Source: Vibrio maritimus
GTDB lineage: Bacteria; Pseudomonadota; Gammaproteobacteria; Enterobacterales; Vibrionaceae
Assembly: GCF_021441885.1 (NCBI RefSeq)
Contig: NZ_CP090438.1
Coordinates: 1,922,001 to 1,986,000 of the forward strand
Direction of reading: 5' to 3'
DNA length: 64,000 nt
The notes beneath the pieces are model-generated. The model searched no databases. It was not told where the DNA came from and saw nothing but the letters and a program-made list of their open reading frames with translations. The first letter of the stretch is position 1. Every line of letters starts with the position of its first letter. The translations under genes and the position numbers were made by a program. This document shows positions 23,405-31,804 of this stretch, in pieces.

Positions 23405-24463
23405 ATGAGCGCGACTTTCTTACCGGGCAGTGTGTCACTGCTCGCAGCAAACCATTTGTTTCCAGATCAGTACCTTACCAACGCAAAATTGCTTGATGCA
23501 CTCGAACGTCTATCAGGCAAAAGATACGCCAAAGTTGCAGCTCGTATCGCACCATTTTTAGGAATTGAAGGGCGCCACTTTTCACGCAGTATTTATTCCC
23601 ACACCAGCGTCCCTATGCCAAGTAACTCCGATCTTGTAGTGAGTGTAATAGATACTCTAATTGATCGATCCAATACCAGTTTGGACGCTATCGATTACCT
23701 GATTGGACACACTACCACCCCGGACACACAACTCCCGCCTAGCATCGCTTGGGTAGCGGAGAAGCTTCGCTATCATGGCCCATTTATGGAATTGAGGCAG
23801 GCGTGCACCGGCTTCTCCAGCGGGTTGCAAATCGCCATCCCACGTCTCGCTATGCTCCAAAAACCAGTAATGATCGTTGGCAGTGAAACAGGGTCAGTCT
23901 ACTTCGACTATAACGAAGACTTTCTCGACCAGTCACAGCTCGTTAATTACATGCAAATGGGCGATGGTGCTGGCGGTGTTATTATTGCTCCGGAAAGTGA
24001 GCAAGGAATGGGTAAGATTTCTGACTGTTTCACTGGACAGATTGGTGTTGAGCAGTCACCCGGTTTATCTCTCGATGGTGGCTCTATGTCGGTGTATACC
24101 CAAGAGGGCAAAGCGCGCTTTCATCACAATGCCACTAATGTGAGAAAAAGTGGCGAAGCGCTATTTCAAGCCAGTATTTTGGCATTAAGAAGTCGAGGCT
24201 ACGAGCTGAATGACTTTGACTATATTATTCCCCACCAAGCCAGTGGACGAATAGACATCATGCTAGCCGAGGCACTAGACATCGATCCTAATAAGATCAT
24301 CAATGATGCCAAACATTGGGGTAACCTCGGCTCAGCCGCGATTTGGTGCAGTTTCTCTAAACTCGTGAACAGTGGGAAGCTATCCCAAGGAAGCAAAGTG
24401 GTTATCTTAGGGGCAGAAGCCACTAAGTATATGTATGGCGGGTTTGTCTACACCCACGGCTAA
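23405..24463 (+). CDS. FabH-like 3-oxoacyl-ACP synthase III
   Basis: A 352-residue thiolase-fold condensing enzyme. The Cys-His-Asn triad is complete: C134 in RQACTGFSSG, H277 in IIPHQASGRID and N307 in HWGNLGSAA. It condenses an acyl-CoA or acyl-ACP starter with malonyl-ACP, or a similar unit. It is distinct from a housekeeping fabH, which would sit in the fab cluster. The preceding gene, 3 bases away, encodes a diiron protein and the divergent neighbour is fpr. This points to a small pathway making a modified acyl product; which one is unknown. Confidence 0.75.
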   Translation: MSATFLPGSVSLLAANHLFPDQYLTNAKLLDALERLSGKRYAKVAARIAPFLGIEGRHFSRSIYSHTSVPMPSNSDLVVSVIDTLIDRSNTSLDAIDYLIGHTTTPDTQLPPSIAWVAEKLRYHGPFMELRQACTGFSSGLQIAIPRLAMLQKPVMIVGSETGSVYFDYNEDFLDQSQLVNYMQMGDGAGGVIIAPESEQGMGKISDCFTGQIGVEQSPGLSLDGGSMSVYTQEGKARFHHNATNVRKSGEALFQASILALRSRGYELNDFDYIIPHQASGRIDIMLAEALDIDPNKIINDAKHWGNLGSAAIWCSFSKLVNSGKLSQGSKVVILGAEATKYMYGGFVYTHG

Positions 24464-24477
24464 AACTTGCTAGACAC

Positions 24478-24505
24478 GGTAGTCACCTCCCCTATGGTGG
24501 CTACC
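24478..24505. terminator. Hairpin between ketosynthase and nrfG
   Basis: GGTAGTCACC/GGTGGCTACC (one wobble) with an 8-base loop lies between the convergent genes and covers the nrfG stop codon. There is no T-run, so efficiency is uncertain. Confidence 0.35.
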
Positions 24506-25124
24506 GCATTCCCTTGGCTTGATTGATCTTCTCGATGATTGCAGCCCTATCGATACCCACTCTGTTCGAATCTAAAATCTGAGTCCACACACGAATCGCC
24601 TCATCGTAATCCGCATTCAAAAAGTAATCCGACGCGATAAGTTGCAACGCTGTGTCGTTGTCACTATCTAGCTCTAGTGCCTTATCGAGGTAACGCTGAA
24701 TATCCGGTGTAATAGACTGAGAAGACTGGTAATACAGCGCGGTTGCTAACGCCGCATATTGACCAGCATAAGGCATACTAGAGAGGCGAATGGAATAATT
24801 GAAACAGGTAGCCGCTGAATCAAACTCCAAGCTTTGCATATATAGCTGACCTAGCTTAAACCAGGATTCCGAATCATTAGGAGACTCGGTTAGTGAGTTT
24901 TGAAGGTCAATCATGGCACTTTGATGGTTGGGACGCTCTTGTTGCATTTCTTGCTGCGGCAGCGGCATTCGCCATTGGCTCCAAATCAAAAAAGACAAAC
25001 CGACAATCGCGAAGCTTGAGAGGATTGAATAACCAATCCGACTTTTAAAGCTCGTTATTTTAGTCAGACATAGATAGGCGACAACAGAGACGACAACGCC
25101 GCTCAACAACACAAAACTCAACAT
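24501..25124 (-). CDS. nrfG: NrfG/CcmI-like TPR protein
   Basis: A 207-residue membrane protein. Two N-terminal hydrophobic segments (about residues 3-20 and 30-49) are followed by tetratricopeptide repeats (SESWFKLGQLYMQSLEFDSA; NDTALQLIASDYFLNADYDE) exposed to the periplasm. NrfG and CcmI hold the C-terminus of the apocytochrome for heme attachment. Since nrfE and nrfF are present without an adjacent nrfG, I call this the missing third subunit, displaced by about 9.6 kb. It could instead serve another ccm system. Confidence 0.65.
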   Translation of the reverse strand: MLSFVLLSGVVVSVVAYLCLTKITSFKSRIGYSILSSFAIVGLSFLIWSQWRMPLPQQEMQQERPNHQSAMIDLQNSLTESPNDSESWFKLGQLYMQSLEFDSAATCFNYSIRLSSMPYAGQYAALATALYYQSSQSITPDIQRYLDKALELDSDNDTALQLIASDYFLNADYDEAIRVWTQILDSNRVGIDRAAIIEKINQAKGMR

Positions 25125-25176
25125 GTTAACGCTATATTCTTAATTGGATTAATCTGAGTACATTGTATCGGTTAGC

Positions 25177-25211
25177 GAAGAACAGCGCTGTGATTTGCAG
25201 CTCTGTTCTTC
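25177..25211 (-). terminator. Terminator after the GFA gene
   Basis: The hairpin GAAGAACAG-CGCTG / CAGCTCTGTTCTTC (one mismatch) lies 47 bases past the GFA stop, between it and nrfG. No long T-run follows. Confidence 0.45.
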
Positions 25212-25257
25212 ACTCACTAAAAGTACAAAAAAGAGTCCCTCTGGTACTAGTTAATGG

Positions 25258-25674
25258 CTAACTATTTGAAGGGAAAGTTTTAAAGATAGGTATATCTGAC
25301 GGAAGCACCGCCCAGTTGGGTGCTGATGCAGTGAAAATCGCCATCTTGGGCGCGAGATGCGCAGAAGAATCGAATGATGGGCCATTGATTGTGAACAGGT
25401 TACCGGCCGTTATATCTGCACATACTGTTACACCACAATCTGGGCAAAAATGATTGTGAACATCAGCTCCAGTGCTTCCTTTGCGAGTGTAGATTTTTGT
25501 TTCCGCACCTGTAAACTTGAAGTTGTCGTGTGAGTACCAAACACCGAACCACTTATCACCACCTGTTCGCTCTTGGCAGTCAGAGCAGTAGCAGAACATC
25601 TGATTCATCGGCTCGCCTTTAACTTCATATCGAACTTTGCCACACTGGCAGCCACCTGTTAGCACCATAATCAT
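25258..25674 (-). CDS. GFA-domain zinc protein
   Basis: A 138-residue protein of the GFA/CENP-V family (named after glutathione-dependent formaldehyde-activating enzyme). Zinc-binding Cys motifs are visible: GGCQCGKVRY, FCYCSDCQ and FCPDCGVTVC. Members have been linked to glutathione-adduct chemistry, but the activity is doubtful for most. It is cytoplasmic and stands alone between nrfG and ppsR. Confidence 0.8.
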   Translation of the reverse strand: MIMVLTGGCQCGKVRYEVKGEPMNQMFCYCSDCQERTGGDKWFGVWYSHDNFKFTGAETKIYTRKGSTGADVHNHFCPDCGVTVCADITAGNLFTINGPSFDSSAHLAPKMAIFTASAPNWAVLPSDIPIFKTFPSNS

Positions 25675-25788
25675 CTCGCATCATTTAAGTTGAAGTATGA
25701 TTTTCAGAATAGCACTAGGACCTGGGGTTCGCTTCGGACGACTGAGTCACCACCGTAGCGACCGAATAAATACAGATTTGGGATTGGA

Positions 25789-26622
25789 TTAGAACACTCT
25801 TCGTTTCAACCCAGCGCGTTCAAGTACGCGAGTCGAGATCTCTTCGACTGACAGCGACGTGGTGTTGATATAAGGAATAGCTTCGCGCCTAAACAAAGCT
25901 TCGACACTCGCTAGCTCCTGTAAACACTGCTCTGTGCTCGCATACTCGCTACCCGCCAATCGATTTTCGCGGATTTCGGTCAAGCGCTCAGGGTTGATGG
26001 TTAAACCAAACAATTTGTGCCTATGGATCTCAAACTCAGGCATTAGACGCAGTCGCTTGATGTCGTCGTCGATAAATGGGTAGTTAACGACTCGAAGACC
26101 AAACTGCATCGCTAGATAGAGACTTGTTGGCGTTTTGCCACTACGCGATACACCCAGAAGTATTAAATCTGCCTGCTCTAGGTTTTTCAGCGAAACACCA
26201 TCATCGTGCGCTAAGGTGTATTCGACAGCGGCAATGCGGTCGAAATACTTAGCGGAATCTTTCCCTACGCTATGTGAACGCTGCAATTTTGGCTTTGGTT
26301 CCAGTTGTAAATCACTTTTAACTTGAGCCACCAAACTTTCTAACACATCGTAACAAAACGCTTGCGAAGCAAGTAATCCTGCGCGAATTTCAGGCACTAC
26401 AATCGAGAAAAACACTAAAGGTTTCACACCGTTACGTTCATAAGATTGATTAATTTCTCTAATGAGTTCATCGAGCTTATGCGTGCTCTCTACGAAGGGG
26501 AATGTCTTTTCTTTGGCTTTGAACGGAAATTGACCTAGGACTACGTGTCCCAATGTCTCACAAGTAATCGCTGTACCGTCAGAAACGTAGAATACGTCAC
26601 GACTTTGACTATCATTTTTCAT
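25789..26622 (-). CDS. ppsR: PEP synthase regulatory protein PpsR
   Basis: A 277-residue DUF299 bifunctional kinase/pyrophosphorylase. It inactivates PEP synthase by ADP-dependent phosphorylation of a Thr and reactivates it by phosphorolysis. The P-loop-like GVSRSGKTPTSLYLA is present, as is the typical start DVFYVSDGTAITCETLGH. It is divergent from ppsA, its target, across a 172-base region with a 20-bp palindrome. Confidence 0.92.
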   Translation of the reverse strand: MKNDSQSRDVFYVSDGTAITCETLGHVVLGQFPFKAKEKTFPFVESTHKLDELIREINQSYERNGVKPLVFFSIVVPEIRAGLLASQAFCYDVLESLVAQVKSDLQLEPKPKLQRSHSVGKDSAKYFDRIAAVEYTLAHDDGVSLKNLEQADLILLGVSRSGKTPTSLYLAMQFGLRVVNYPFIDDDIKRLRLMPEFEIHRHKLFGLTINPERLTEIRENRLAGSEYASTEQCLQELASVEALFRREAIPYINTTSLSVEEISTRVLERAGLKRRVF

Positions 26623-26716
26623 TTTTTATTTAATTTTTCAAATTAATTTAAGTAGGATGCATTACATAATATCGATAACAAACCCTAGCATTCAATAACG
26701 TTCCCCCACAGTTTGT

Positions 26717-26736
26717 AAAAATAGTTAACTATTTTT
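26717..26736. promoter_or_regulatory. 20-bp perfect palindrome in the ppsR-ppsA region
   Basis: AAAAATAGTTAACTATTTTT is perfectly self-complementary and lies 95 bases before ppsR and 59 bases before ppsA. It could be an operator for either gene. Confidence 0.35.
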
Positions 26737-26794
26737 TCACTGAATACGTAATCGTTTGCTATATCCTACAGCTGCAATGTTTCTGGAGAAAGAC

Positions 26795-29164
26795 ATGCAA
26801 AACAACACCCTTTGGTTCAATGGTCTGTCCATGGACGATGTCGATAAGGTCGGCGGCAAAAATGCTTCGCTTGGCGAGATGGTATCTAATCTTGCTAATG
26901 CCGGTGTTTCAGTGCCAAATGGCTTTGCGACTACATCCTATGCCTTCAACCAATTCCTCGATTTCGAAGGATTGGATGAGCGCATTCACGGACTATTAGA
27001 CGAACTTGATGTTGATGATGTTGACGCACTGCGTAAGACAGGCGCGACCATCCGTCAATGGGTATTAGAAGCCCCCTTCCCTGCTGACCTAGAGCAGGAT
27101 ATTCGAACTAACTATCAAGAACTCATCGAAGGCAATGAAGAGCTTTCTGTCGCAGTGCGCTCCTCCGCTACTGCTGAAGACCTTCCTGATGCCTCCTTTG
27201 CGGGTCAACAAGAAACCTTTTTGAACGTAAAAGGCATCGATGCAGTACTTGAAGCCACCAAGCATGTCTACGCGTCTCTGTTTAATGACAGAGCGATTTC
27301 CTATCGTGTACACCAAGGGTTTGACCATCGTGGTATCTCGCTATCTGCGGGCATCCAACGTATGGTTCGATCAGACAAAGCGTCTTCGGGCGTTATGTTT
27401 ACGTTGGACACTGAATCTGGCTTCGACCAAGTGGTATTTATCACTTCGGCTTGGGGTCTAGGTGAGATGGTAGTACAAGGTGCTGTGAACCCTGACGAAT
27501 TCTACGTTCACAAACCACTACTCGAGCAAGGTCAAGCGCCTATCGTTAAGAAGACGTTTGGTTCCAAACTCATCAAGATGGTTTACTCTGACAACCAAGA
27601 GATTGGCAAACAGGTAGATATCATCGATACGTCTGATGAAGAACGTAACCAGTTCTCTCTAAACGACGAGGAGATCAAAGAGCTAGCGAAACAAGCGATG
27701 ATCATCGAGAAGCACTATGAGCGTCCAATGGACATTGAATGGGCGAAAGATGGCATCGACGGCAAGCTATACATCGTACAGGCTCGTCCTGAAACGGTAT
27801 GTTCTCAAAGCGAGCAAAACGTGATTGAACGCTTCCAGCTAAACAACAAAGCAGATGTGTTGGTTGAAGGTCGTGCGATTGGTCAACGTATCGGTACGGG
27901 TACCGTTCGTCTGGTTGATTCACTTGACCAGATGTCGCTTGTTCAAGAAGGCGATGTTCTGGTTACAGACATGACTGACCCGGACTGGGAGCCAGTGATG
28001 AAGAAAGCGGCAGCGATTGTGACCAACCGCGGCGGCCGTACTTGTCACGCAGCGATTATCGCTCGTGAGCTAGGCATTCCAGCTATTGTTGGTTGTGGCA
28101 ACGCTACCGACAGTCTAGAAGATGGCGCTGTGGTTACTGTGTCGTGTTCTGAAGGTGAAACGGGCTACGTGTATCAAGGTGAATTGGACTTTGAGATCCG
28201 CCGCTCTGCTGTTGACGAGCTGCCACTGCTACCAACTAAAGTGATGATGAACGTGGGGAACCCAGACCGTGCGTTCGACTTCGCTCAAATCCCTAACGAA
28301 GGTGTGGGCCTTGCGCGTCTTGAGTTCATCATTAACAAGATGATTGGTATTCACCCGAAAGCGCTACTGAACTTTGACCAGCAATCTCCTGAGCTGCAGG
28401 CTGAGATCACTCAGCGTATTCGCGGTTATAAAGATCCGATCGATTTCTATGTCAGCAAGCTGACTGAGGGCATTTCAACGATCGCAGCCGCGTTCTGGCC
28501 TAAGCGTGTCATCGTTCGTATGTCTGACTTTAAGTCAAACGAGTACAGCAACCTTGTGGGCGGTAAAGAGTTTGAACCACACGAGGAAAACCCAATGCTT
28601 GGTTTCCGTGGTGCTTCTCGTTATATCTCACCAGTGTTTGAAGACTGCTTTGAGCTTGAAACCCAAGCGATCAAACGCGTTCGTAATGAGATGGGACTGA
28701 AGAACGTTGAAATCATGATCCCATTTGTTCGCACGCCTAGCGAAGCTGCTCAAGTTATCGACCTACTTGCGAAGTTTGAGCTTCGTCGTGGTGAACAAGG
28801 CTTGAAAGTCATCATGATGTGCGAGCTACCATCAAATGCGGTTCTTGCCGAAGAGTTCTTGAAGTACTTCGATGGCTTCTCAATTGGCTCAAACGACATG
28901 ACTCAGCTAACGCTCGGTCTTGACCGTGACTCTGGCGACGTGGCGCATCTATTTGATGAGCGCAACCCAGCGGTAAAAGCGATGCTGAAGATGGCTATCG
29001 ATGCTGCCACTAAAGCAGGCAAATACGTTGGTATTTGTGGCCAAGGTCCATCGGATCACGATGACCTTGCAGAGTGGCTAATGGAGCAAGGTATTAGCTC
29101 TGTATCACTAAACCCAGATACGGTGATTGATACTTGGTTGAAACTGGGCAACGTAGCGAAATAA
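26795..29164 (+). CDS. ppsA: Phosphoenolpyruvate synthase
   Basis: A 789-residue enzyme converting pyruvate and ATP to PEP, AMP and phosphate, for gluconeogenesis. The N-terminal ATP-grasp domain (KVGGKNASLGEM), the phospho-His domain with catalytic His in TNRGGRTCHAAIIARELG, and the C-terminal PEP-utilising barrel (FDGFSIGSNDMTQLTLGLDR) are all present. The ATG at 26795 follows TGGAGAAAGAC; an in-frame start 39 bases upstream is less likely. PpsR is divergent next door. A terminator follows at 29216. Confidence 0.95.
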   Translation: MQNNTLWFNGLSMDDVDKVGGKNASLGEMVSNLANAGVSVPNGFATTSYAFNQFLDFEGLDERIHGLLDELDVDDVDALRKTGATIRQWVLEAPFPADLEQDIRTNYQELIEGNEELSVAVRSSATAEDLPDASFAGQQETFLNVKGIDAVLEATKHVYASLFNDRAISYRVHQGFDHRGISLSAGIQRMVRSDKASSGVMFTLDTESGFDQVVFITSAWGLGEMVVQGAVNPDEFYVHKPLLEQGQAPIVKKTFGSKLIKMVYSDNQEIGKQVDIIDTSDEERNQFSLNDEEIKELAKQAMIIEKHYERPMDIEWAKDGIDGKLYIVQARPETVCSQSEQNVIERFQLNNKADVLVEGRAIGQRIGTGTVRLVDSLDQMSLVQEGDVLVTDMTDPDWEPVMKKAAAIVTNRGGRTCHAAIIARELGIPAIVGCGNATDSLEDGAVVTVSCSEGETGYVYQGELDFEIRRSAVDELPLLPTKVMMNVGNPDRAFDFAQIPNEGVGLARLEFIINKMIGIHPKALLNFDQQSPELQAEITQRIRGYKDPIDFYVSKLTEGISTIAAAFWPKRVIVRMSDFKSNEYSNLVGGKEFEPHEENPMLGFRGASRYISPVFEDCFELETQAIKRVRNEMGLKNVEIMIPFVRTPSEAAQVIDLLAKFELRRGEQGLKVIMMCELPSNAVLAEEFLKYFDGFSIGSNDMTQLTLGLDRDSGDVAHLFDERNPAVKAMLKMAIDAATKAGKYVGICGQGPSDHDDLAEWLMEQGISSVSLNPDTVIDTWLKLGNVAK

Positions 29165-29215
29165 TCAGACTGAGTAGCTCCACTATTTAAGCTGATTACA
29201 AACTAACGATAAACC

Positions 29216-29246
29216 AAATGCCAGGGTGTAAACTCTGGCATTTTTT
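29216..29246 (+). terminator. ppsA terminator
   Basis: The stem AAATGCCAG/CTGGCATTT with a 10-base loop is followed by TTTC, 52 bases past the ppsA stop. Confidence 0.8.
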
Positions 29247-29391
29247 CATTTACCACTTGTTCATCAAGCGAACGCGCGCATCGTTTTACATCAACATCGC
29301 TTGCAGGGTACGATCCTACATAGGCGAGTTAGGCGTCACTCGCATCTCTTCTAAAATACCGGCTTCTATTTCCAACCTTAAGAAGCCAACT

Positions 29392-30867
29392 ATGTGGAAC
29401 AAGCTAAACAAATCCATGATGGTCTGCCAGATGCTATTTGGCCTATCGTTCTATGGCGTTTTGGTCAGCCTGACGCGATTCTTTCTAGAAGACCTTAACT
29501 ACAGTGAAGCCGATACCATGATGGTAGTTGGCGCTTTCGCCGCTATTGGTCCCCTATTCGCCATCGCTGGCGGGTTTATTGCCGATAAGTTACTAGGCGC
29601 CTACCGCTCGCTCACCATCAGCTATGCTGCATTTACACTAGGTTATCTACTTTTGGTCTTGGGTGCTACGACGCTTCATGTTCCTATGGCGATGGCAGGT
29701 ATCGCGCTGGCAAGTTACGGACGTGGCTTGATGTCTCCGTCTTACCCTAGCCTCTATAAGCGCACATTTGCCACTCAAAAAGAGTTTGAGCATGGCTTTC
29801 CGATTAACTACTCGGTCAACAATATCGGTGCGTTCTTAGGACAATACCTGTTCCCAATGATCACACTCTATATTGGATTTAGCGGCGGATTTGCGCTATC
29901 TGCTCTGATGGCTGTTGTTGCTTTGTTTGTGCTGATAACACTGAACAAAAAGTTCAAACCACTTGGAAAGCCAATTGATACCGAACACGTATCGCTCAGA
30001 GCTTGGGGGGCCTTTTTTGCTCTATCGGCCGCTATGATTGCATTGGTGTTCTTTATGTTCTCCAACATGGATGTCGGCCAGAACATTGTGTATGCCATTG
30101 GAGTCGCTGCCATTGGATACTTTGTGTTTTTGATGTTTAAGGTGACGCGCTCTGAGCGACTAAAAATGGGCACCATCCTCATTATGACGTTTCTGACGAC
30201 ATGCTTTTTCGTCTATTACGGTCAAATGATGACATCGATGAACATTGTTGCCATGAACACACTTAAGGGTGAGTTGTTTGGTTTTATTCCACTCGAGCCA
30301 GAAGCGGCAATGGCAATGAACCCGCTGTGGTGTATGGTGGGTGGCCCGATTATCGCGACTCTATTTAGCCGTCTAGAAAAAAATAACATCCATTTATCGA
30401 CGTCGACCAAGATCGCCGCAGCGTTTGTCTTTACTGCGATTGCATTTGGTATCTTAACCTACTTTATCTCAACCGTTGGCGAAGACGTTGCCATCAGACC
30501 TGAGGTTTTCCTCGCGGTTCACTTCTTCCAAGCAATGGCTGAAGTTGTAGTTGGTTCTATGGTTGTGGCCTTTATCTTGTCGGTTGCACCACATCACATC
30601 GAGAACTTCTCTGTGAGTTTGTTTTCTGTCGCGATCGCCTTAAGTGGTATTGTTGGAGCAGCGCTATCAACCAATATCGCACTAGAAAAGGGGCAACAAC
30701 TTACCCAAGATATCGCTCAAACTGTGTACGGTGAATACTTTCAGCTGCTAACTGTTATGGCGGTTGTCATGATTGGTGTAGCGCTCGCTGCATCGAAAGT
30801 CATCCATAACATGTTGAAAGTCGCAGTAGACGCTGAACTGGGCGCTGGAGAGCTAGTGAAGCAGTAA
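29392..30867 (+). CDS. POT/MFS-family transporter, oligopeptide-transporter-like
   Basis: A 491-residue protein with about 12-14 transmembrane helices. The PTR2/POT-like signature FPINYSVNNIGAFLGQ is visible in the region of helix 5, after YPSLYKRTFA. Proton-coupled POT transporters carry di- and tripeptides. This protein is an outlying member, so other peptide-like substrates are possible. The frame is open further upstream, but the ATG at 29392 with TTAAGAAG before it is the natural start, after the ppsA terminator. Confidence 0.7.
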   Translation: MWNKLNKSMMVCQMLFGLSFYGVLVSLTRFFLEDLNYSEADTMMVVGAFAAIGPLFAIAGGFIADKLLGAYRSLTISYAAFTLGYLLLVLGATTLHVPMAMAGIALASYGRGLMSPSYPSLYKRTFATQKEFEHGFPINYSVNNIGAFLGQYLFPMITLYIGFSGGFALSALMAVVALFVLITLNKKFKPLGKPIDTEHVSLRAWGAFFALSAAMIALVFFMFSNMDVGQNIVYAIGVAAIGYFVFLMFKVTRSERLKMGTILIMTFLTTCFFVYYGQMMTSMNIVAMNTLKGELFGFIPLEPEAAMAMNPLWCMVGGPIIATLFSRLEKNNIHLSTSTKIAAAFVFTAIAFGILTYFISTVGEDVAIRPEVFLAVHFFQAMAEVVVGSMVVAFILSVAPHHIENFSVSLFSVAIALSGIVGAALSTNIALEKGQQLTQDIAQTVYGEYFQLLTVMAVVMIGVALAASKVIHNMLKVAVDAELGAGELVKQ

Positions 30868-30881
30868 AAGTGCAGAAACTA

Positions 30882-30910
30882 GAGCGGCAATCCGATGGTT
30901 ATTGCCGCTC
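30882..30910. terminator. Bidirectional hairpin between transporter and tpm
   Basis: GAGCGGCAAT/ATTGCCGCTC, a perfect 10-bp stem with a 9-base loop, lies between two convergent genes. It has only short A/T flanks. Confidence 0.55.
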
Positions 30911-30919
30911 ACAAATAGA

Positions 30920-31573
30920 TTAACCTTGATGCGTGATCAACCATGCCTCTTCTGCAAAGCGGGTCAATCCTTGCTGAATACGACGGTGATTACTATCTGC
31001 TTCATCACGTTCTAGAAGTGTCACTTCAAACTCATCGCCAAAGTGCTGCGCCACTTCTGAACTTGGTACGCTGTAAGGAGGGCCTGCCATTTCACTTTGA
31101 ACATAATCAAGCGTGATAAGGAGAATACGACCACCCGGTTTCAGAGACTGTTTTAGTTTCTCAACGTACTGTACGCGCAACTCTTCCGGCATTGCGATGA
31201 GAGCAGCCCGGTCGTAGATAAGCTCTACAGGTTGAAGCGGTGCTGTAAAGTAGTCGCCGACATAGATGTTAAGCTCATCAAACTGGTACAACTCAAACTG
31301 ACCGCTTATCGGCGTCACCATCGGTGTGTAGAAATGTTCAGCGAAGAACGAACGTACTGCGATTTGGCTAAGTTCAACACCTTGAATGTCTTCGTGGCGT
31401 TGGGCAAGCCAGACAAGATCCTCAGACTTACCACAAAGTGGGACGAAAACCTTGTCTTCGCGTTTTGGGGATAGTCGGTCCCAGTACTTAATGAGTAATG
31501 GGTTTACATCTTCTAAGTGGAAGCCAATTTTATTGGTCGCCCATTTGTCGTGCCAAAGTTCAAAATCGTTCAT
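30920..31573 (-). CDS. tpm: Thiopurine S-methyltransferase
   Basis: A 217-residue SAM-dependent methyltransferase of the TPMT family; bacterial members methylate thiopurines and also selenium or tellurium compounds. The opening FELWHDKWATNKIGFHLEDV and the SAM-binding VFVPLCGKSEDLVWLAQRHE segment are typical, as is VELIYDRAALIAMPEELR. It is divergent from relV. Confidence 0.9.
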   Translation of the reverse strand: MNDFELWHDKWATNKIGFHLEDVNPLLIKYWDRLSPKREDKVFVPLCGKSEDLVWLAQRHEDIQGVELSQIAVRSFFAEHFYTPMVTPISGQFELYQFDELNIYVGDYFTAPLQPVELIYDRAALIAMPEELRVQYVEKLKQSLKPGGRILLITLDYVQSEMAGPPYSVPSSEVAQHFGDEFEVTLLERDEADSNHRRIQQGLTRFAEEAWLITHQG

Positions 31574-31681
31574 TTATGGTTCATGTTCGCTGTAGATAAT
31601 GGTTAACGTAGAGTTTACAGAGTGCAGACAAAATGTCACACCTAATCGCGTAGATTTTAATTAGCGATAGGCATCACAGTT

Positions 31682-31706
31682 TACAAACTCTGTTACACAG
31701 TTTGTA
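31682..31706. promoter_or_regulatory. 25-bp near-perfect inverted repeat before relV
   Basis: TACAAACTCTGT, one central base, then ACACAGTTTGTA: 11 of 12 positions pair. It lies 99 bases before relV and 109 bases before tpm, and could be an operator or a transcript hairpin. Confidence 0.4.
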
Positions 31707-31804
31707 TTGGGTTTTCGGTATTGAACCCCATATTATTGTTAGCAAGACTCCTGAGCGTTAACGCCCTTTTTGTTCCCGTTTTTGTAACGTAACTAGGAGA
31801 GAGA

